DNA of 64,000 nt from JAAYCI01 sp964369525. GTDB taxonomy: Bacteria; Bacillota; Clostridia; Oscillospirales; Ruminococcaceae. The translations under genes were made by a program, and so were the position numbers. This document shows, one piece after another, positions 51,504 to 59,027 of the stretch. The notes under the pieces were generated by a model. It saw nothing but the letters and a program-made list of their open reading frames with translations, was not told the DNA's origin and ran no database searches. Each line of letters begins with the position of its first letter. The first letter of the stretch is position 1. The stretch spans positions 1 through 64,000 of the forward strand of contig CAYJEW010000002.1 in the NCBI GenBank assembly GCA_964369525.1, in the 5' to 3' direction.

Positions 51504-52880
51504 ATGAAGATGTGGGAGGGACGGTTTTCAAAGCAGTTAAACCAAGAGATAGATGATTTTAACTCGTCTATAGGGTTTGACTGGGTGATGTTTAGGCAGG
51601 ACATTGCGGGCTCTATTGCGCACGCAACCATGCTGGGCGAGTGCGGAATAATAAGCTTTAAAGATGCCATGCAGATTGTTACAGGGCTTACCGGTATTTT
51701 GACAGACATTGAAAACGGCAAGCTGGAGATAGATTTTGGGGCGGAAGATATCCACATGTTTATAGAGCAGGAGCTTACTGCGCGTATTGGTGAGGCCGGT
51801 AAGCGCTTGCATACCGCTCGCAGCCGAAACGACCAGGTGGCTACCGACCTGCGCATGTACCTAAGGCGCAAAACAGACGATGTGGCGGAGCAAATTATAC
51901 AGTTAGCCAAAGCTTTAGTTGCGCAGGCAGAGCAGAACCTAGACACAGTGATGCCGGGGTATACCCACCTGCAGGTGGCACAGCCTGTTACGTTTGCGCA
52001 TCATTTAATGGCGTATGCGCAGATGCTACGGCGGGACGTGAGCCGCCTTTCGGACTGTAAACAGCGCATGAACTACAGCCCACTGGGCGCGGGCGCACTG
52101 GCAGGCACCACCTACCCTATTGACCGCAGTATGACCTGCGACGCACTGGGGTTTATAGCGCCGTGCCACAACAGCATGGACGCTGTGTCGGACAGGGATT
52201 TTTGCGTAGAGCTGTGCGCCGCGCTAACGCTGGTGATGCAACATCTGTCTCGGCTGGCCGAAGAGGTGGTATTGTGGAGCTCGAGCGAGTTTAGGTTTAT
52301 AGAGCTGGACGACGCATACGCCACCGGCTCGTCCATTATGCCGCAGAAGAAAAACCCCGACATTGCCGAGCTGGTGCGCGGAAAAACAGGCCGTGTGAAC
52401 GGCAATTTAATGGCGCTGCTTACCATGATGAAAGGCCTGCCGCTTAGCTACAACAAAGACATGCAGGAAGACAAACCCATGGTTTTCGAGGCTGTGGAAA
52501 CAACGCTGAACTGTCTTTCGGCAATGGCGCCGATGATACAAACCATGGCTGTGCGTGCCGATAACATGCGCGCGGCGGCGGCCAAAGGCTTTATAAATGC
52601 TACCGACTGTGCCGATTACCTGGCAAAAAAAGGTATGCCGTTTAGGGACGCATACAAGGTGGTGGGACAGCTTGTGGCCTTGTGTATTGATAAGGGTACA
52701 ACGCTGGAGAGCCTACCGATAGAAGAGTATCGCAAGCTAAGCGATTTGTTTGAGCAGGATGTTTTTGAGGCGATAGACCTAAGCGCCTGTGTGAACATGC
52801 GGTGTAGCGAGGGCGGCCCTGCGCCGCAGGCGGTGAAAGAGCAGATAGATGAGTACAAAAACATTATGGGGATATTTTAG
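51504..52880 (+). CDS. argH: Argininosuccinate lyase
   Basis: Last step of arginine synthesis: argininosuccinate to arginine and fumarate. About 458 residues. M-W-E-G-R-F N-terminus, S-R-N-D-Q-V-A-T-D and the family signature G-S-S-I-M-P-Q-K-K-N-P-D. The frame is open from 51489, but ATG 51504 sits eight bases after GGAGG and gives the canonical N-terminus. No argG adjacent, so arginine genes are dispersed. Confidence 0.95.
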   Translation: MKMWEGRFSKQLNQEIDDFNSSIGFDWVMFRQDIAGSIAHATMLGECGIISFKDAMQIVTGLTGILTDIENGKLEIDFGAEDIHMFIEQELTARIGEAGKRLHTARSRNDQVATDLRMYLRRKTDDVAEQIIQLAKALVAQAEQNLDTVMPGYTHLQVAQPVTFAHHLMAYAQMLRRDVSRLSDCKQRMNYSPLGAGALAGTTYPIDRSMTCDALGFIAPCHNSMDAVSDRDFCVELCAALTLVMQHLSRLAEEVVLWSSSEFRFIELDDAYATGSSIMPQKKNPDIAELVRGKTGRVNGNLMALLTMMKGLPLSYNKDMQEDKPMVFEAVETTLNCLSAMAPMIQTMAVRADNMRAAAAKGFINATDCADYLAKKGMPFRDAYKVVGQLVALCIDKGTTLESLPIEEYRKLSDLFEQDVFEAIDLSACVNMRCSEGGPAPQAVKEQIDEYKNIMGIF

Positions 52881-53021
52881 GCCGGCTGAGAAATATTTTG
52901 TATAGTTTGTTTGTGTGCCTCGCCGCATAGTATGTGGCAGAGCATATCAGAGCAAGCTTTGACGAGTGCGGTGGAAGGGCCGGCTTACCTTGGACAGCAA
53001 GGCTTAATAAAATTGTTGCAC

Positions 53022-53059
53022 AAAAAAACTGATGTGAAGTATTCTCACATCAGTTTTTT
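53022..53059. terminator. Bidirectional terminator between argH and GH13 genes
   Basis: ACTGATGTGA (53028-53037) and TCACATCAGT (53045-53054) with flanking A and T runs, between convergent genes. Confidence 0.85.
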
Positions 53060-53085
53060 ATTTGTGTTTTTTGGGTTTTGCTGTT

Positions 53086-54993
53086 TTATGAAAGCTGGTA
53101 CACGTTGGCCTCGTATGGGCGAAGCACCGAGGTTGTGCCACCGTAGTTGCCGGCAACAAGTTTGTGCTCGGCTGTTAGCGGGCCGGGGCGGCGGATTTCG
53201 TCGCGGCAGAGGTTTATCTCCACATAGAATTTTTGGCCGCCCATGGTGCGAAAGTAGCAAAAAGAGTTTTTATCGTTTAAAAATACAGGCGAAAACTTGC
53301 CATATACCAAAACTTCATTCTCGGTGCGCAGTAGAATAAGCTTGCGGAAGAAGTTGAACACCGAGCTAGGCGTTTCTATCTGGTTTTTTGCGTTTATTTG
53401 AGGATAGTTTGGGTTTACGCCCAGCCACGGCTCTGCGGAGGAGAAACCTGCGTTTTGGGTGTCGTCCCACTGCATAGGGGTACGGGCATGGTCTCGGCTG
53501 CCCCATGTGGCAGATTTGAAAGCAAATTCGCGATAGTCTGCGCCGTTTGAGGAAAGTTTTTCCAAAAGCTCCTCGTAGCGGCCAAGCGTTTCAACATCTC
53601 GAATTTCGTCTATGCTGGAAAACACTGTGTTGGTCATGCCAAGCTCTTGGCCTTGGTAGATGAACGGTGTGCCTTTAAGGGTGAACTGCAGTACCGCTAG
53701 CAGTTTTGATATGATGGGCCGCATGGCGGGGCTGTTGCTAACCTTGCTGGGCATACGGGGGTTATCATGGTTTTCAAAAAACAGCGTGGGCCAGCAGCTA
53801 TTGCCGTATTGTGTTTGCCATTTTATAAAGTATGGCTTTAGGTAGCGTAGGTCGTATTTATACTCAGCTTTGCGGGATTTGCCGGGGTTGTCGAGATGGT
53901 CGAAGGTGAAGACCATGTCTAGCTCGCCGCGTTCTTCGGCTGTGAGCATACGGCTCATCTCAAGGCCCATACCGGGCGTCTCGCCAACGGTGAGGGCGCC
54001 GCTGTGGGCGCTGAAGGCCTGCTGGCGCATTTCTTTTAGGTAGTCGTGAAGTTTTGGCCCGTAGAAGTAATGCTCTATACCACGCAGGCCAATGGCGCCG
54101 CCAATGGTTTCGTTGCCGTCAGCAAGGCTATCTTTTGAGATTAGGTTAATGACGTCCATGCGAAAGCCGTCTACACCTTTGTTTAGCCACCAGCGGATAA
54201 TGTCGTACACCTCGCCTCGCACGGCGGGGTTGTTCCAGTTAAGGTCCATCTGTTTTTTGCTAAAAAGGTGTAGCGCCCATTCGCTGTTTTGCGGGTAGTA
54301 GTTCCACGCAGGGCCTGAAAAAAAGCTTATCCAGTTGTTTGGCGGGGTATCTTCGCCGTGGCCATTGGCCCAGATGTAGTAGTCTTTTTCGGGACAGGTG
54401 GGGTCGGCCAGCGCTTTTTTGAACCATGCGTGTTCGTCGCTTGTGTGGTTTACCACAAGGTCCATCATCAGCTTGATGTCGTGCTTATGAAGCTCGGCAA
54501 TCAAAGCGTTGAAGCTTTGCATATTGCCAAACTCTTTCATTATTTTTTTGTAGTTGCGGATGTCGTAGCCGCAGTCGTCGTTTGGGCTGTCGTATATAGG
54601 CGACAGCCACACCATGTTTACCCCAAGGCGCTTGAGATATGGGATTTTTTGGCGTATGCCGGCAAGGTCACCAATGCCGTCGCCGTTAGAATCCATAAAA
54701 CTGCGGGGGTAAATTTGGTATACAACAGCCTGCTTCCACCATGCGCGGCGGATAGCCGGCGGAGGAGCAGGCGGGGTTTCGGGGTGTGTGGCAAGCAGGT
54801 TTACAATAGTTTCGGCAAGGCCGGGCGCCATTCTGCCAAGCAAGCGGTTAAGCATAGACAAGCGCAGCGAGCCCACAGCCGGATTATCCAGCAGTTTTGG
54901 GTTTTTGCGCATGCTGTAAAAAAGCATATCAAGAATGTCTTTGCCAACAGGGTGGCGGTATACTTCGCGCAGGGTGCTTCGCATTGTAAACAT
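53086..54993 (-). CDS. GH13 alpha-glucosidase with N-terminal helical extension
   Basis: 635 residues. From W-W-K-Q-A-V-V-Y-Q-I-Y-P-R-S-F (85-99) it is a typical GH13 oligo-1,6-glucosidase-like enzyme: VNH (181-183), nucleophile D280 in G-F-R-M-D-V-I-N, acid/base E338 in T-V-G-E-T-P, and transition-state D410 in E-N-H-D. The first 80 residues are an extra helical segment (T-L-R-E-V-Y-R-H-P-V-G-K-D-I-L and a Pro-rich linker), similar in style to helical modules on some gut Firmicutes glycosidases. No signal peptide, so intracellular. It follows the PRPP synthetase by 35 bases and is probably co-transcribed with it. Confidence 0.88.
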   Translation of the reverse strand: MFTMRSTLREVYRHPVGKDILDMLFYSMRKNPKLLDNPAVGSLRLSMLNRLLGRMAPGLAETIVNLLATHPETPPAPPPAIRRAWWKQAVVYQIYPRSFMDSNGDGIGDLAGIRQKIPYLKRLGVNMVWLSPIYDSPNDDCGYDIRNYKKIMKEFGNMQSFNALIAELHKHDIKLMMDLVVNHTSDEHAWFKKALADPTCPEKDYYIWANGHGEDTPPNNWISFFSGPAWNYYPQNSEWALHLFSKKQMDLNWNNPAVRGEVYDIIRWWLNKGVDGFRMDVINLISKDSLADGNETIGGAIGLRGIEHYFYGPKLHDYLKEMRQQAFSAHSGALTVGETPGMGLEMSRMLTAEERGELDMVFTFDHLDNPGKSRKAEYKYDLRYLKPYFIKWQTQYGNSCWPTLFFENHDNPRMPSKVSNSPAMRPIISKLLAVLQFTLKGTPFIYQGQELGMTNTVFSSIDEIRDVETLGRYEELLEKLSSNGADYREFAFKSATWGSRDHARTPMQWDDTQNAGFSSAEPWLGVNPNYPQINAKNQIETPSSVFNFFRKLILLRTENEVLVYGKFSPVFLNDKNSFCYFRTMGGQKFYVEINLCRDEIRRPGPLTAEHKLVAGNYGGTTSVLRPYEANVYQLS

Positions 54994-55028
54994 AGCAGTG
55001 TCCTCCCTAGGGCGTGTAGATAAGGTGG

Positions 55029-56213
55029 CTATCTGCCTGATTGTGCTTGGCTGTGACGTTTTAGCAGGTTGCCTATGCGGGTTTCGTGGTTTAAAAGGCC
55101 CGCAATAGAGGTGTCGTGATTAAGGGTGGTAATTAGCAGTGAGATATATTTAGACATATCCACCTCGGCAAACCAAGGCTTTTTCTTTAGCTCGGGGTCA
55201 AGGTTTGTGAGGTTTGTGGAGAGCAGAAGGTCGAACAAGCCTTCTTTATGTGCCTGCTCAAATGCGCCAAGGCCCTCTGTGAACAGCGCAAAGGTGGCGG
55301 CTAGGAATACGCGGCGGGCTTTGCGTTTTTTAAGCTCGCGCGCAATGTCTAGCATAGATTCGCCTGTAGAGAGGATATCATCTGCAATAATAACGTCCAT
55401 GCCCTCTACAGAGCTGCCGAGATATTCGTGGGCAACAATGGGGTTGCGCCCGTTTTCGATGCGGGTATAGTCGCGCCGTTTGTAGAACATACCAAGGTCC
55501 AGCCCCATCATGGAGGCAAAGAAGATGTTGCGTGGTGCAGCGCCTTCGTCGGGGGAGATAACCATGGTGTGGGTTTTGTCTATCTCCATATCGGGAAAGG
55601 CCTTTAAAAGAGCCTTTAGCATTTGGTAGTTGGGGGGTATGTTGTCGAAGTTTGCGATAGGTGCCGAGTTTGCCACGCGCGGGTCGTGCGCGTCGAATGT
55701 GAGGATATTGTTTACACCTAGGTTGTAAAGCTCTTGCAGTGCAATGGCGCAGTCTAGGCTTTCGCGGCCTGTTTTGCGGTGCTGGCGGCCTTCGTAAAGG
55801 AAAGGCATAACCACCGTAATGCGGTGGGGTTTGCGGCCGGCGGCGGCAATAAGGCGCTTAAGGTCTGCAAAATGGTCGTCTGGGCTCATGGGGCACTGCG
55901 TGTTATACATAGGGAATGTTACACGATAGTTTGTAACATCGCACAGAATATATAAATCGTATCCACGCACGCTATGGCGTATCATGCCTTTGCCCTCGCC
56001 GGTGCCAAAGCGGGGGCATTGTGCGTCGATTAAAAATGTGTTTTTGTCGTAGCCCGGAAATGTAAGCAGACGCTCGCTCTCAGGGTCGGTAGTCCATTTA
56101 AGCAGATAATCGTTTACCTGATTGCCAAGTGTTTCGCAGCCGCGCATAGACAGTAGCGCAAGCGGGCGTATGGGCTGGCCACCGTGGTTTTGAACCTGTT
56201 CTAAGTTATGCAT
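55029..56213 (-). CDS. prs: Ribose-phosphate pyrophosphokinase, long clostridial form
   Basis: Makes PRPP from ribose 5-phosphate and ATP. 394 residues, longer than the usual 310-320, with extra N- and C-terminal segments. Catalytic flexible loop region F-Y-K-R-R-D-Y, F-D-A-H-D-P (catalytic His) and the PRPP-binding D-V-I-I-A-D-D-I-L-S-T-G-E-S. Long Prs forms of this kind are frequent in Clostridia. First gene of a two-gene unit with GH13. A direct repeat overlies its promoter. Confidence 0.88.
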   Translation of the reverse strand: MHNLEQVQNHGGQPIRPLALLSMRGCETLGNQVNDYLLKWTTDPESERLLTFPGYDKNTFLIDAQCPRFGTGEGKGMIRHSVRGYDLYILCDVTNYRVTFPMYNTQCPMSPDDHFADLKRLIAAAGRKPHRITVVMPFLYEGRQHRKTGRESLDCAIALQELYNLGVNNILTFDAHDPRVANSAPIANFDNIPPNYQMLKALLKAFPDMEIDKTHTMVISPDEGAAPRNIFFASMMGLDLGMFYKRRDYTRIENGRNPIVAHEYLGSSVEGMDVIIADDILSTGESMLDIARELKKRKARRVFLAATFALFTEGLGAFEQAHKEGLFDLLLSTNLTNLDPELKKKPWFAEVDMSKYISLLITTLNHDTSIAGLLNHETRIGNLLKRHSQAQSGR

Positions 56214-56259
56214 TAAAGTAACTTCTCCCCTAGGAAATGGTTTTTTTGGTCTTTACAAA

Positions 56260-56293
56260 TTTAGTATAGCAAATTTTACTTTAGTATGGCAAA
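56260..56293 (-). promoter_or_regulatory. prs promoter with 14-bp direct repeat
   Basis: Minus strand TTGCCA (56292-56287), 18 bases, TATACT (56268-56263). The plus-strand direct repeat TTTAGTATAGCAAA (56260-56273) and TTTAGTATGGCAAA (56280-56293) covers the two boxes with exactly 20 bp periodicity. Confidence 0.55.
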
Positions 56294-56345
56294 CAATAAT
56301 ATATAATTTTGAAAACAAAATGTGAAGAGCGGGGGGTTATATGTA

Positions 56346-56378
56346 AAAAGCGCACTCCTTTTTTGGGAGAGCGCTTTT
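56346..56378 (-). terminator. Terminator of the YeiH gene
   Basis: AAAAGCGC-A-CTCC (56346-56358) pairs with GGAG-A-GCGCTTTT (56366-56378) with one A-A mismatch; a T-run follows on the minus strand. Confidence 0.8.
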
Positions 56379-56405
56379 GCAAGTAGTATGTACAGCATAT
56401 AAGTT

Positions 56406-57560
56406 TTACACTATGCCCATGCACCATTCCACCAAAATGGCAACAATAACCACCAGAGCAGATATGATAAACCCATGTAGCATGGGGGCAAAGCCTGCGC
56501 TTTTCATGTCTTTTAAACTTGTGTTTAACCCTATGGCCGCAAGCGCTGCCACCATTAAAAACTTGCTTACCTCTTTAGATGCAAGCGACATTGCAGGGGG
56601 GATAACCCCAAAACTATTTAAAACAGCCAGCGCAACAAAGCCTAAAATAAACCATGGGAATATGGATAAAAAATTCACTCGGCTTATGGCGCTTTGGCTG
56701 TCTTGCGCTGTGTGCTCGGCAGTGATTTCGGTTGCTGTGGTAGCGGTGCCACTCTGCGCAAAATCGCCTATTTTGTCGGTTTGGCTAAGCTCGTATTTCA
56801 CGGCGTTTTTATTTATTTTGGAAAGCGTTTTTGTATAGTTAATATGTTCTTTTTGTTTTATGCGGATGTTGACAAGTGCAAACACAATTACGGTGGGCAG
56901 AATGGTGAGCGTGCGGGTGAGCTTTACCATGGTGGCAAAGTCGCCTGCGGCTTCGCTGTAGGCATAGCCTGCCGCTACAACGCTGGAGGTGTCGTTCACG
57001 GCGGTGCCTGCCCACAGGCCGTAGGCCATATCGCTAAGGCCAAGCAGATGGCCCATAACAGGGAAGGCCAAAATCATAAGCATGTCAAAAATAAATGTGG
57101 CAGACATGGCATAGGCAATTTCTTTATCCTCGGCATCTATTACAGGGGCAATGGCAGCAATGGCCGAGCCGCCGCAGATTCCTGTGCCTGCCGAGATGAG
57201 ATTGGACAGCCGCCAGTTAAGCCCCAGCGCACGGCCTATAAAGTATCCGCCGCCAAAGCAGGTTAGCAGTGTGAACACCATAACCGCAAGCGACAGACTG
57301 CCAACCGAAAGAATGGTTTGAATACTTAAAGATGCGCCAAGCAGTATGATGGCAAATTTTAGTATCTTTTTGGAGGTGAAGCGTAGGCCGTCTTTTAACG
57401 GGGAGGTATTTACAAAGCTGTTTATTAAGATGCCGATAAACAGCGCAATTACCGAGGCACCTATAAGGTGTATTGGCAGTATGCTTTCTATAAATCGGGC
57501 AAGTAAAGCTATGGCTAGCGCCGCCGCCACGCCCGGAAGTATCTTTATAACTTTTTTCAT
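56406..57560 (-). CDS. YeiH/UPF0324-family transporter (putative sulfate exporter family)
   Basis: 384 residues with about ten membrane segments. N-terminal G-V-A-A-A-L-A-I-A and G-T-G-I-C-G-G-S-A-I-A-A motifs, and V-N-D-T-S-S-V-V-A-A-G, are typical of the YeiH family. A hydrophilic, Gln/Thr/Ser-rich insert of about 60 residues (near 230-290) lengthens it beyond the usual 330-350. Divergent from a LysR regulator, the classic YeiH-YeiE pairing. The natural substrate is unsettled. Confidence 0.88.
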   Translation of the reverse strand: MKKVIKILPGVAAALAIALLARFIESILPIHLIGASVIALFIGILINSFVNTSPLKDGLRFTSKKILKFAIILLGASLSIQTILSVGSLSLAVMVFTLLTCFGGGYFIGRALGLNWRLSNLISAGTGICGGSAIAAIAPVIDAEDKEIAYAMSATFIFDMLMILAFPVMGHLLGLSDMAYGLWAGTAVNDTSSVVAAGYAYSEAAGDFATMVKLTRTLTILPTVIVFALVNIRIKQKEHINYTKTLSKINKNAVKYELSQTDKIGDFAQSGTATTATEITAEHTAQDSQSAISRVNFLSIFPWFILGFVALAVLNSFGVIPPAMSLASKEVSKFLMVAALAAIGLNTSLKDMKSAGFAPMLHGFIISALVVIVAILVEWCMGIV

Positions 57561-57610
57561 GATAGGAAGTACCTCGCAGTGTAGTGTATGTGCATATTAG
57601 GCATTTGCAG

Positions 57611-57627
57611 TTTGATTATAATTCAAA
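57611..57627. promoter_or_regulatory. LysR-type operator candidate
   Basis: TTTGA-N7-TCAAA (57611-57627) is an imperfect-free dyad fitting the T-N11-A pattern of LysR regulators and lies between the YeiH and LysR starts. Confidence 0.55.
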
Positions 57628-57699
57628 TCGATGATAAAATAAAATAATCATTTATTATTAATTGATAAAATTTATTTATTAATTTAAAGAGGTAGAATT

Positions 57700-58560
57700 A
57701 TGGTGGACAACAGGCTGTATACATTTTTAGAGTTGTGCGATGAGATGAATTACCGCAGAACGGCCGAAAAGCTGAACATGACACAGCCTGCGGTAACACA
57801 GCATATAAAGTATTTAGAGGGATATTATGGCTGCAAGCTGTTTGAATATTCAAACAGAAAGCTATATAAAACAGAGCAGTGCACAAAGCTGGAGCGACGC
57901 ATGCGAGAGGTGGTGGCGCACAGCCTTTTGGCAAAGCAGGACCTGCAGCCAAAAACCAGAACAAAGGTAAGCATAGGTGCAACAAAAACAATAGGCGAAT
58001 ATATGATAGAGGGTGCGGTGCTGAAGCTTTTGGCTAGCGGTGAGTATGATGTAAACATTATAATAGACAACACCGAAAACCTGCTAAGCCGTCTAAACCA
58101 TTTTGAGCTTGACCTGTTGATGATAGAAGGGTTTGTAGACAAAGAGCGGTATGAACACAGGTATATTTCCACCGAGCAGATTGTAGGTATATGCGCAGAG
58201 GGGCACCCCTTTGCGGGCAAAGAGGTACCCCGGGAAGAGGTATTTGCCGAGAATGTTATTCTGCGGGAGAAGGGCTCTGGCACAAGGGCTGTGTTTGAAA
58301 ATTTTTTATTTGGCAGGGGTTTTTCGGTGGGGGCAATTGGTAAGCATTCGGTGGTAAGCAGCAACAAATTGATAGAGGCTGCTGTGCAAAGTGGTTGTGC
58401 GGTTTCGTTTGTGTATGATGTAATCCCGAAGAAAAATAAAAAGCTAGCCACATTTAAAATAAAGGGCGGAAACATTTATAATGAGTTTAATTATGTTTTT
58501 TTAAGTAGCGCTGCTGCCGAAAGGACGATAGAAATTTTGGATAAGGCGGCGGAAGCTTAG
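57700..58560 (+). CDS. LysR-family regulator (YeiE/CysL-like)
   Basis: 286 residues. N-terminal winged helix-turn-helix (M-N-Y-R-R-T-A-E-K-L-N-M-T-Q-P-A-V-T-Q-H-I-K-Y-L) and a periplasmic-binding-like effector domain. GAGGT precedes ATG 57700. It faces the YeiH transporter gene and probably controls it through the dyad at 57611-57627. The effector ligand is not evident. Confidence 0.9.
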   Translation: MVDNRLYTFLELCDEMNYRRTAEKLNMTQPAVTQHIKYLEGYYGCKLFEYSNRKLYKTEQCTKLERRMREVVAHSLLAKQDLQPKTRTKVSIGATKTIGEYMIEGAVLKLLASGEYDVNIIIDNTENLLSRLNHFELDLLMIEGFVDKERYEHRYISTEQIVGICAEGHPFAGKEVPREEVFAENVILREKGSGTRAVFENFLFGRGFSVGAIGKHSVVSSNKLIEAAVQSGCAVSFVYDVIPKKNKKLATFKIKGGNIYNEFNYVFLSSAAAERTIEILDKAAEA

Positions 58561-58805
58561 AGCGCAAAGCCGTTTTGCACTGGTTGGTTGGCAAAAAAGA
58601 GCCTCCTCACTTTTAATAGGGTAGGTACAGCAGCTGCAAATATTTTTGCCACAATAGCATTTAGTAAAATATATCACCTTGTGAAGTGAATACAAAAGTT
58701 AGTGGGTTTTATTGGTGGTTTGCAAGGAAAAGCTTGCGTGGTATGGATATAGCCTTGATTATGCATGTGAAATATGCGGATATACAAATACAAAAAAATG
58801 AAAAG

Positions 58806-58913
58806 AAGCAAAAAACCCTCGGCATATGCCGAGGGTTTCTGCGAGACGAAAAAGAAAACAGAGGAAGTTATGGTATGTTTAGCTGCGGCAGTAAGCCGCT
58901 GCTAACTTGGTGT
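58806..58913 (-). ncRNA. Candidate small RNA of about 105 nt
   Basis: Minus-strand promoter TTGACA-N17-TATATT (58948-58920) predicts a start near 58913. The transcript has a first imperfect hairpin (58905-58879: TTAGC-T-GCAGC-like arms around a 5-base loop), then a pyrimidine-rich single-stranded stretch with CTTCCTCTG (58867-58859), and ends in a GC-rich hairpin (58838-58813) plus six T. No open frame with a ribosome site is evident. The pyrimidine stretch is complementary to Shine-Dalgarno-like sequence, as in some Gram-positive regulatory RNAs; function inferred. Confidence 0.55.
58813..58838 (-). terminator. Intrinsic terminator of the candidate small RNA
   Basis: CCCTCGGC (58816-58823), ATAT loop, GCCGAGGG (58828-58835) extended by three A-T pairs; on the minus strand six T follow. 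Confidence 0.82.
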
Positions 58914-58919
58914 AGTTAT

Positions 58920-58948
58920 AATATAACAAAACGTGGCCGCTATGTCAA
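58920..58948 (-). promoter_or_regulatory. Orphan promoter of the candidate small RNA
   Basis: Minus strand TTGACA (58948-58943), 17 bases, TATATT (58925-58920). The -35 box is perfect and the -10 box matches five of six. No protein-coding gene lies immediately downstream on this strand. Confidence 0.7.
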
Positions 58949-58957
58949 GCGGCCACG
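58932..58957 (-). terminator. Terminator-like hairpin after the FapA gene
   Basis: CGTGGCCGCT (58932-58941) and AGCGGCCACG (58948-58957), 10 bp; on the minus strand TTTTG follows. The small RNA promoter spacer lies inside this hairpin. Confidence 0.6.
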
Positions 58958-59027
58958 ACAAATTTTTATAAAAAAATATAACACAGTGAGGTAAACTACG
59001 ATAAATAGCGGTATTTTTGCTCTGTGG

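Larger units (their letters stand above)
58561..59027. other. Intergenic region with three hairpins and a candidate small RNA
   Basis: Between LysR (plus) and FapA (minus). Contains hairpins at 58813-58838, 58879-58905 and 58932-58957 and a minus-strand promoter at 58920-58948. A 102-codon open frame at 58686-58994 crosses the hairpins and is not believed. Confidence 0.6.

Noticed and set aside
52911..53339. 142-codon plus-strand frame after argH
   Set aside because: It crosses the bidirectional terminator and the 3' end of the GH13 gene on the other strand; composition is typical of antisense sequence.
58686..58994. 102-codon plus-strand frame
   Set aside because: It passes through three hairpins and a minus-strand promoter, has no ribosome site and no recognisable domain.
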